A stretch of 10,438 nucleotides of DNA from Pavlovales sp. CCMP2436 (taxonomy: Eukaryota; Haptophyta; Pavlovophyceae; Pavlovales). Shown piece by piece: positions 1 to 5,192 of the stretch. Position numbers and translations under genes: made by a program. How positions within the stretch are numbered: the stretch's first letter is position 1; each line of letters begins with the position of its first letter. Below the pieces are notes generated by a model. It was not told the DNA's origin. It worked only from the letters and a program-made list of their open reading frames with translations, and did no database searches. The stretch is taken from positions 90,192 to 100,629 of the forward strand of contig MU631540.1 of NCBI GenBank assembly GCA_026770615.1, written 5' to 3'.

Positions 1-1
1 A

Positions 2-196
2 ATGATGGATGATGAGGAAGCCGAAAACAAAGCGCTGGAGTCGCTGCGCAACGCGGGGCCGCCCGACAGTGCGCGAGCAAGCAAGTCCATTGGTGATCTC
101 AGCGGTGACGTATCGCTGGGAAGCGATGGGGTTTTGAATGTCGAGAACTCGTTTGCGCAAATTTTAGCAAGAATGATTGAATTTTTTTGTACGTAA
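2..196 (+). CDS. Hypothetical protein fragment (64 codons, possibly a 3' exon)
   Basis: An open frame begins at the left edge of the window with two adjacent Met codons and ends at a TAA at 194-196. The first 50 or so codons are acidic and use GC-ending codons fairly often, as in neighbouring coding blocks (start MMDDEEAENKALESL). The last dozen codons become AT-rich and hydrophobic, ending IEFFCT, which may already be intron or 3' untranslated sequence. The frame may continue leftward beyond the window, so the Met is not a proven start. I recognise no domain. Coding status is inferred from composition only; it could be the tail of a larger gene or a chance frame. Confidence 0.35.
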   Translation: MMDDEEAENKALESLRNAGPPDSARASKSIGDLSGDVSLGSDGVLNVENSFAQILARMIEFFCT

Positions 197-309
197 TCAG
201 ATAAGAAGCTCAGCCTAAGCCCAGAATTCGCCCTTCTTATTGCATGCAACACCCTGTACCTCATCAGTAGTCTTGAAATCAGACCACAGAGGTGTCACTT
301 CGCGGACTT

Positions 310-349
310 CGCTACGCCTAGCACCCGCCCCGCCCCACCCCCCCGGGAC
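310..349 (+). repeat. 40-bp direct repeat, copy 1
   Basis: This C-rich segment starts CGCTACGCCTAGCACC and ends CCCCCCCGGGAC. It is identical by eye over 40 bases to 705-744. The two copies lie about 400 bp apart and flank the CTAA microsatellite, the G run and the single-arm repeat at 519-688, so they may bracket a mobile or duplicated block. Confidence 0.75.
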
Positions 350-453
350 GGGCTGCGAGGCAGGCCTCTACGCCTAGCCGCTTACAGTACCTAGCCTGAT
401 CGGCCACGTGCTGGGCGGGCCCTCGCTCCATTAACTTTTTCGTATGTCTATAT

Positions 454-473
454 ACTAACTAACTAACTAACTA
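454..473 (+). repeat. (CTAA)n microsatellite
   Basis: About five tandem copies of CTAA sit between TATA-rich flanks. It is a simple sequence repeat and no function is implied. Confidence 0.85.
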
Positions 474-518
474 TATATTTTCAATAAATGGCCGCGGCCT
501 TCAGGGGGGGGGGGGCAG

Positions 519-688
519 AGAGCCGTCGCGCGCCTCATAGGCGAGCTGTGTGTCCTTTTCCTCCGAAGACCCGACTGATCACCCCCCGTCCCAGGCGAAC
601 GAGGGCGCGACGGTCGCAAATGAACGCTTTGAAGGCGACATGGCGCGCTCGGGGAGCACCCCCTGCAAGCACCATGGCCGCCCACAAC
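519..688 (+). repeat. Dispersed repeat, single arm related to the foldback element at 3863-4287
   Basis: From GAGCCGTCGCGCGCCTCA onward this block aligns by eye with 4102-4273, the right arm of the foldback element. Both contain CGAGCTGTGTG, a CTCC-AAGACCCG segment, CGTCCCAGGCGAAC, GGGCGCGACG and AGCACCCCCTG in the same order, with scattered substitutions. No inverted partner arm is visible nearby, so this is a solo arm. Similarity may continue: ATGGTACCAAC-TTATGCG appears at 762-780 and again at 4530-4548, one mismatch apart. Open frames across this block on either strand are probably incidental to its GC content. Confidence 0.7.
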
Positions 689-704
689 CCATTGTCCCCA
701 CCTC

Positions 705-744
705 CGCTACGCCTAGCACCCGCCCCGCCCCACCCCCCCGGGAC
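705..744 (+). repeat. 40-bp direct repeat, copy 2
   Basis: Second copy of the C-rich 40-mer at 310-349, in the same orientation and identical by eye. It lies just downstream of the single-arm repeat, so that block is bracketed by the two copies. Confidence 0.75.
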
Positions 745-1143
745 CTGTAGTGTGTGCCTATATGGTACCAACGTTATGCGCGGAGGAGTATAGTTAGCTT
801 GAGCGGCTTGGTCATACATGCGACCAAATCCTAGTATGCGAATAGGATATGTCACTTTAATTAAGTTTCGCATTTTATTAAGTATTTTAAAGTAGTTATT
901 GCGCGCTAAAGGGATGAGGCATTTTATTGGCCTCTTGAGATTGAGTACGAGTTGAGACCCTATATTCCAAGTCTCAGCTCGGGAGAACGAAATAAGCCAC
1001 ACACGGCGACCATGCGGCCGCATTCTATGCGATAAGATCTTTGATACCCTTTAGCTCAGGGGTGGGATCGTTTGGGACACTTTCCAACATGGGACAAGCT
1101 CTCTTAAATGGCGCGGCAATCGTGCTGCTGCAACGTGCGGCGA
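745..1143. other. AT-richer intergenic stretch, possible minus-strand pseudogene remnant
   Basis: I see no secure gene. The 800-1020 interval is AT-rich and crossed by a minus-strand open frame with no recognisable domain. Between 1025 and 1143 a minus-strand frame reads to a TAG at 1025-1027 with a protein-like ending (PMLESVPNDPTPELKG, then IKDLIA). That frame joins another open stretch on the far side of the miniature element at 1152-1297 if the element and one target-site copy are removed. This hints at a broken gene, but in GC-rich DNA such frames also arise by chance. Confidence 0.3.
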
Positions 1144-1305
1144 GCCGTCTGCCGGCTCTTAGAAAAGGCGTAACGTACGGGGAATATCCGTGGGGCCCCG
1201 TGGGCCCCCGGGCTATGTGACAAGTTAGTTATATGTTAGTCACATAGGCGCCTCCGGCGGGGCCCCCGGGGGCCCTGCGGGGCTTTCTAAGAGCCGGGCC
1301 GTCTG
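1144..1305. mobile_element. 146-bp miniature inverted-repeat element (1152-1297) with 8-bp target duplication
   Basis: Perfect 14-bp terminal inverted repeats, CCGGCTCTTAGAAA at 1152-1165 and its complement at 1284-1297, bound a 146-bp element. The flanks carry a direct duplication GCCGTCTG at 1144-1151 and 1298-1305. Inside lies a second inverted repeat, CTATGTGAC (1213-1221) against GTCACATAG (1239-1247), around an AT-rich loop, plus GC-rich palindromic blocks with CCCCCGGG. It has no coding capacity. An 8-bp duplication fits hAT-like mobilisation; one more base (C) would allow a 9-bp Mutator-like reading. The termini do not decide the superfamily. Confidence 0.8.
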
Positions 1306-1729
1306 CAGGCGAGGCAGGCGGTAGCTTCACCAACGGGGTGGCGATGCAGCCGAGCGCGCTTCCTCTTCGGCGCTGCTTAGGTGCCGTGCTGCACTGGGAC
1401 ACTCATCTGCGGTGCGCTCTGCCTGCGCGACGCGCTCGCGCCGCGCTGCCGCCGTTACTCCCCGAGGGAACCGAATACCGCAGCCTTGGGCTTGGGGAGC
1501 AGGCGGGCATGCAGTGGGCTGCGGGCGGCGGATGAGCACCTCAGGGCGGACACACTGGGGCAGCCACTGCTCACCTCGCGGCCTACCTAGCCGGCGCCTC
1601 GAAAATCAACACGGCACACCATTATAAGTCAAAAATGTAATTTTTGAATCAAGATAAGTGTTCTTAAGATGTAAGAAATTATACTTAAACTAACAACTAA
1701 GTTAACGAACATCTAAAGCTTTGTCTAGC
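1306..1729. other. Intergenic; AT-rich hairpins downstream of the 649-aa gene
   Basis: No gene is supported. GC-rich DNA up to about 1610 gives way to an AT-rich tract (about 1620-1720) directly downstream of the minus-strand gene ending at 1730. In that tract a perfect 8-bp stem with a 3-base loop (TCAAAAAT 1629-1636, ATTTTTGA 1640-1647) and a 6-bp stem (TTCTTA 1661-1666, TAAGAA 1672-1677) could lie in the 3' untranslated or transcription-end region. Confidence 0.4.
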
Positions 1730-3679
1730 TCACCGTACCGAGTAGATGGCGCGTGCGTAGCCGGAGTACTGGTCAACCGCAAGTCTGCGCGGGCCCGAGG
1801 TCTGGATGCGCGGACTGCGGCTCATCCTGCGCCGCGGGCCGCCCGCCTCTGCCGCGGGGAAGCCTCCCGTGGGGCTGCCACCCTGCGAGAGCGAGAATGT
1901 GAAGTAGTCTCTCACCAAGCGGGGCCCGGCGAAGGCGTAGAGCACCGCGGCGGTCGGCTGCGCCTGCGTGGCAGTTGAGACCGCCGTGGCCGCCACGGCG
2001 CGCGCGAGCAGGCCGTGGGTCGCGACGGTCCGCGCGCCCGCGAGCGGCAACGATGCGTAGAGTGAAGAGGATCGGTCCTCGGTCGAACGCCGCCCCGCCC
2101 GCGCAGCGCCGATGGCGGCGGTGGCGGTGCGGTCGAGTGGCACGGCCGTCTCGGTCGAGTGGCGACGCGTGGGCCGCGAGCCGCGCGGCGAGGGTGAGGG
2201 CGAGGACTTGGTCTTGGGCAGCGAGGGCGCGAGCCCGGCGGAGAGGCCCGCCTGCAGCCGGCCGGGCACGGAGGGGCGCCATGCGGCCGACGGCGCGTGC
2301 ACGGCGCTGGGCGCGGCGCTGCCGCTCAACGCCGCGAGTGAGAACGACGGCGTGGCCTCGGCTGCCGCGTCGGCCGCCGCCTCGGCAGCAGACGGCGTGG
2401 CGGCTGCCGCCGCGGCCGCGGTGACCACCGCATCGGTCGCGCGCGCCACCGAGGCGCACGGCGGGCGGCGGCGTGCCACAACGTGCTCCGAGGCGGTGCG
2501 CTGCAGCGGTACTGAGACCGGGCGGCCATGCGCAAAGTCCGCGGGCAGAGCGGCCGAGCGCAGCAGCCGGTCACGCGGCGAGCTCAGCCGTGGCCGGGGT
2601 GCGGGCAGCGCCCCCAAGCCCTGCTGCGCCTGCAGAGGCGCCTGTGTGAGCAGCGGCGGCGGCGGAGGCGGTGCGGCGGCAGTGGCGGCAGAGGGCGGGT
2701 GGGGCGTCCCGGCGTGCAGCGGCGGTGGCGCGGGCGCGCCGACGGCGGCGGTGAGGTGGGGCAGGGGCGACTCCAACATGCTCAGCATGCGCGCGCCCCG
2801 CCGCGGCGAGTTGCCACTCGGGCCCGCGCCCTTGGGCGGCGCCGGCGCCACGAGCATACCCAGCTGGTGCAGCTCGAGCTGCCGCGCCGGCTGCGCGCCG
2901 TCGGGGCGCGGCGAGAGGCCTGGGTGCAGCCGGCGCGGCGGCAGGCGCTGCTGCATTGGCGAGGCGGAGGCGGGCCGAGGGCTCGGCCTGCGCAGCTGCT
3001 CCCGCTGCTGCTGCGCCGCCACAGGTGCGCCCTTTGCGGCCTTGGCCGACAGGTACGGGTAGGCATCGGTAAGCTGCCCGTGCGGCAGTAGCGGCTGCGG
3101 GCGCGCGGGCGCGGCGCTCGCCGGCCTGCGCGGCCGCTCGGCAGCCGCGCCCGAAGCCGTGGCGTCCGAAGGCTGCGGGCGCGCGGCCAGGGCGAGCCGC
3201 GCGGCGAGCAGCTCGGGCTTGTCGGCGTTCATCGCGAGTAGCAGCTCGTCGACCATCTCGCACACGTGGTGCTCGGTGCGCGACTTGGCCGCGTCGTGGT
3301 AGCGGTACTTGAATCTCGCCGCCTTCTCGGTTGCGAACTCGACTATCCATTCCTTCTCGTAGCACGTGAGCGCCACGCCGACGAGGGCCTGCAAGAACTG
3401 GAGCGGCGCCATGCTCAGCGAGCCGCAGGTTGCGCCGAAGAAGACCTTGTCCACCGTCTCGCGCCCCAGGCAGCCCGGGTGGATGTCGAAGGCGTCAGCA
3501 AAGCACAGCCAGCCCGCGTGCTCCATCACCTTGCCTCGCGCAAAGTGGGCAAAGACGAGGTGCATCGCGTGCGCGTGTTCGCGGAGGACCGGGCTGGCGT
3601 CCAGCATCGTCCGCTGCTCGGCACCCACTGCGCGGATCCCTGGGCACGCCAACTTAGGCGCTTCTGGTGTCATCCCCAT
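1730..3679 (-). CDS. 649-aa protein: compact helical N-terminal domain plus long disordered Ala/Pro/Ser/Arg tail
   Basis: A continuous 1950-base minus-strand frame starts ACAATGGGGATG and ends in TGA. Residues about 28-112 look like a folded, mainly helical domain (VFAHFARGK, ADAFDI, VDKVFF, then LQFLQALVGVAL). This pattern of helix, short acidic loop, helix and a final FLQALVGVA-type helix is reminiscent of EF-hand-like or p25-alpha-like modules common in protists, but the acidic calcium ligands are not clearly present, so I do not name a family. A charged helical extension follows to about residue 165. The remaining 480 residues are low complexity: poly-Pro and poly-Ala runs and many SP/SPR sites (SPSPSPRGSRP, SRSP), suggesting an intrinsically disordered, phosphorylatable scaffold. 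No signal peptide or membrane segment is seen. The GC-rich tail keeps other frames open too, but this one begins at an AT-rich promoter-like flank and has the structured N-terminus. No intron is needed. Confidence 0.65.
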   Translation of the reverse strand: MGMTPEAPKLACPGIRAVGAEQRTMLDASPVLREHAHAMHLVFAHFARGKVMEHAGWLCFADAFDIHPGCLGRETVDKVFFGATCGSLSMAPLQFLQALVGVALTCYEKEWIVEFATEKAARFKYRYHDAAKSRTEHHVCEMVDELLLAMNADKPELLAARLALAARPQPSDATASGAAAERPRRPASAAPARPQPLLPHGQLTDAYPYLSAKAAKGAPVAAQQQREQLRRPSPRPASASPMQQRLPPRRLHPGLSPRPDGAQPARQLELHQLGMLVAPAPPKGAGPSGNSPRRGARMLSMLESPLPHLTAAVGAPAPPPLHAGTPHPPSAATAAAPPPPPPLLTQAPLQAQQGLGALPAPRPRLSSPRDRLLRSAALPADFAHGRPVSVPLQRTASEHVVARRRPPCASVARATDAVVTAAAAAAATPSAAEAAADAAAEATPSFSLAALSGSAAPSAVHAPSAAWRPSVPGRLQAGLSAGLAPSLPKTKSSPSPSPRGSRPTRRHSTETAVPLDRTATAAIGAARAGRRSTEDRSSSLYASLPLAGARTVATHGLLARAVAATAVSTATQAQPTAAVLYAFAGPRLVRDYFTFSLSQGGSPTGGFPAAEAGGPRRRMSRSPRIQTSGPRRLAVDQYSGYARAIYSVR

Positions 3680-3702
3680 TGTCCTTCCGTCTTAAAACAA
3701 AG

Positions 3703-3749
3703 AACTTAAAAGTAACCCTAATTATAATAAACTCCTGTTCTTTTAAGTT
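3703..3749. promoter_or_regulatory. AT-rich upstream region of the 649-aa gene with 10-bp inverted repeat
   Basis: Upstream of the minus-strand start at 3679 lies a perfect 10-bp inverted repeat, AACTTAAAAG (3703-3712) and CTTTTAAGTT (3740-3749). It encloses a TTATTATAATTA-like tract that could act as a TATA-like core element. The strong shift from GC-rich coding to AT-rich DNA here is what one expects at a promoter. A promoter role is inferred, not shown. Confidence 0.35.
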
Positions 3750-3862
3750 TTAACGAAAGTCGCTAAAACCCGACTTGTAAAGCTAAACTGGGTGAAACGG
3801 CATGATGACATGGGATGGTTCCATTCACGTGTAGGTCTTCAGACGGCAGCGAAGCATGTCAC

Positions 3863-4287
3863 GAGGTAGGGCCGCTGGGTTTTATGTGGTCCTTGTGCTT
3901 GCAGGGGGTGCGCCCGAGCTCTCCATGTTGCCTTTATTGAGGCGCGAGGTGCAGCCGTCGCGCCCTTGTTCGCCTGGGACGGGGGGCGATCAGGCGGGTC
4001 TTCGGAGGAGAAGGGCACACGGCTCGCCTATGAAGCGCGCGACTGCTCCCCGCCCCCCCTAAAGGCCCAGGGACCGGGAGAAGGCCACGGCCACAGGCAC
4101 AGGAGCCGTCGCGCGCCTCAAAGGCGAGCTGTGTGCCCTTCTCCTCCAAAGACCCGCCTGATCGTCCCCCGTCCCAGGCGAACAAGGGCGCGACGATCGC
4201 ACCTGCGCGCCTCAAAGGCGACACGACGAGCTCGGAGAGCACCCCCTGTAAGCACAAGGGCCACCTACAGCCTAGCGGCCCTACCTC
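3863..4287. mobile_element. Foldback repeat with long (about 165-180 bp) imperfect inverted arms
   Basis: The left arm (about 3863-4050) and right arm (about 4108-4287) are inverted copies. The outer ends pair as GAGGTAGGGCCGCT (3863 on) with AGCGGCCCTACCTC at the right. Moving inward, matched segments include CTTGTGCTT, TCGCGCCCTTGTTCGCC, GATCAGGCGGGTCTT and GAGGAGAAGGGCACAC. A short GC-rich spacer with CCCCGCCCCCCCT separates the arms. No reading frame or transposase is present and no flanking target duplication is obvious. The right arm recurs alone at 519-688, so this is a dispersed family. A transcript through it would form a long hairpin. Confidence 0.75.
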
Positions 4288-4575
4288 CGGGCGCGGTGCG
4301 GCTGGGATCCGAGTCCCCGCGGCGTAGACGGCCGGGTTCCCAAAACTTGATGAAATGCAACACTATTTGTTGTATTTGTTTATTTACGCGAGCACTCAAT
4401 TTTTATTCTTAATGGGCGCTTGTCAGCTAGCCAAATGTGCCCCGGGGGCTTGGCCGTGAGTTGGCGACTGGGCCCGAACTTTTCAGCCTGGGGAACAAGG
4501 AAGGCCATCGTATGTAGTACATGCGCCCAATGGTACCAACATTATGCGTGTGGGAGTACATCTAATTATAGTGTC
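4288..4575. other. Intergenic spacer between two mobile elements
   Basis: No gene is seen. The stretch has an AT-rich patch (about 4345-4410) and, near its end, ATGGTACCAACATTATGCG (4530-4548), which matches 762-780 with one mismatch. The repeat family shared with 519-688 may therefore extend through here with an insertion or deletion. Confidence 0.4.
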
Positions 4576-4580
4576 AAAGC

Positions 4581-4702
4581 TGTTGGGATCGGCAATATCG
4601 GGCCTTCTTATCTACCACTCGGATAGAAAAGGACGGTCAGCGCTGACCGTCCTTTTCTATCCGAGTGGTAGATAAGAAGGCCCAATATTGCCGATCCCAA
4701 CA
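4581..4702. repeat. 122-bp near-perfect palindrome
   Basis: The arms 4581-4641 and 4642-4702 are reverse complements except at one pair (C in CAATATCGGG against A in CCCAATATTG). There is no spacer at the centre (GGTCAGC|GCTGACC). Such an arm-to-arm palindrome can extrude as a cruciform and is usually unstable in cloning, so its presence in an assembly deserves a check. Confidence 0.9.
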
Positions 4703-5086
4703 TAAGGGTATCTCCGATGGAGTGATGTTCGACCCGGTTTGTTCTAGCTGTTGTTCCTTCAGCCTGATTTGTTCTAGCTGTTGTTCCTTCAGCTTCATGC
4801 CTTCTCGTAGTGGCTCTGCATCTCGAGACGTCGTCTCGTGCGGCCACCTGACCCAGGTGGCGGCTGCCTTTGATCTCGCAGGGGGCTTCTGCGGGTGCGC
4901 GCTCCGTGCCGAATGCCGACGTGTGGAAATCTTCTCGATGCCCCGTATAAGCGCAAAGTAAATCTCCCACCACGATTCGAACCATACCCATATGTTGGGA
5001 TCGGCAACATAGCGCTGACCATCCTTTTCTATCCGAGTGGTAGATACGAAGGCCCGATATTGCCGATCCCAACAAAAGCGTACGTA
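4637..5086 (-). CDS. Open frame inside the 494-bp element, no 5' ATG (about 149 codons)
   Basis: A minus-strand frame is open from 5086 (after a stop at 5087-5089) to a TGA at 4637-4639, crossing nearly the whole element. It has no Met until 4798, so it would need splicing, another start, or is not translated. It reads CWDRQYRAFVSTTRIEKDGQ in the right terminal repeat, continues RYVADPNIWVWFESWWE in the interior, then a basic stretch and a coiled-coil-like KLKEQQLEQIRLKEQQLEQ. It ends with a second copy, CWDRQYWAFLSTTRIEKDGQ, in the left terminal repeat. The KEQQLEQ copies come from a 30-bp tandem repeat. Tryptophan-rich and heptad-like patterns look protein-like, yet the frame may be incidental. 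An overlapping 179-codon frame (4608-5147, minus) with a Met is the main alternative. Confidence 0.3.
   Translation of the reverse strand, partial: YVRFCWDRQYRAFVSTTRIEKDGQRYVADPNIWVWFESWWEIYFALIRGIEKISTRRHSARSAHPQKPPARSKAAATWVRWPHETTSRDAEPLREGMKLKEQQLEQIRLKEQQLEQTGSNITPSEIPLCWDRQYWAFLSTTRIEKDGQR
4738..4793. repeat. Two-copy tandem repeat, 30-bp period
   Basis: The 26-base word beginning TTTGTTCTAGCTGTTG and ending TTCCTTCAGC occurs at 4738-4763 and again at 4768-4793, identical, with 4-base spacers. The period is a multiple of three, so in the minus strand it duplicates the peptide LKEQQLEQ in frame. Confidence 0.9.
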
Positions 5087-5192
5087 CTACCTGGCGTCTG
5101 GTGATCGGACAGGACCAATCCGGGAGATCCCTCGCCCAACGCACCAACGGCTTACGCCGGGGAAGGAGGGCAGCCCGGGAGGGAGGTGTCTG

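Larger units (their letters stand above)
197..518. other. Non-genic stretch with small repeats
   Basis: I see no convincing gene here. The stretch holds an 8-bp inverted repeat (ATAAGAAG 201-208, CTTCTTAT 233-240), the first copy of a 40-bp direct repeat (310-349), a CTAA microsatellite (about 454-473) and a run of 12 G (504-515). The word CTACGCCTAGC occurs at 312-322 and 368-378, and again at 707-717. Composition switches sharply between C-rich and AT-rich blocks, which suits repeat debris. Confidence 0.5.
4576..5079. mobile_element. 494-bp non-autonomous element (4581-5074) with 64-bp TIRs, palindromic ends and AAAGC target duplication
   Basis: Terminal inverted repeats of 64 bp (4581-4644 and 5011-5074) match at 62 of 64 positions and begin TGTTGGGATCGGCAATAT. 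They are flanked exactly by AAAGC at 4576-4580 and 5075-5079, a 5-bp target duplication. The left end is a 122-bp near-perfect palindrome (4581-4702, centre AGC|GCT, one mismatched pair). The right end (4993-5074) is an 82-bp version that also starts TGTTGGG and ends CCCAACA but lacks 40 bp of one palindrome arm. The same layout can thus be read as one element with long inverted repeats, or as two directly repeated palindromic terminal repeats around a 290-bp interior, as in a miniature retrotransposon. TG...CA ends with a 5-bp duplication fit retroviral-type integrase chemistry (LTR, Ginger or Polinton-like). No autonomous enzyme is encoded. Confidence 0.8.

Noticed and set aside
222..236. 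CAGAATTCGCCCTT resembles a common cloning-vector junction
   Set aside because: Only 14 bases match and the flanks on both sides do not continue as vector; probably coincidence, though a contamination screen would settle it.
1050..1080. TAGCTCAGGGGTGGGATCG looks like a tRNA D-arm
   Set aside because: No T-loop, anticodon stem or matching acceptor stem can be found downstream.
1773..3365. Other long frames on both strands over the 649-aa gene
   Set aside because: They consist of Arg/Ala/Gly/Pro-rich low-complexity translation typical of off-frame reading of a GC-rich tail.
4703..4716. GGGTATCTCCGA as an initiator-tRNA primer site in the 494-bp element
   Set aside because: Only about 7 of 12 positions agree with the usual TGGTATCAGAGC, and no polypurine tract precedes the other terminal repeat.
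4970..4985. GGTTCGAATC on the minus strand looks like a tRNA B box
   Set aside because: The flanking bases do not form a T-stem, and the word lies inside the 494-bp element.
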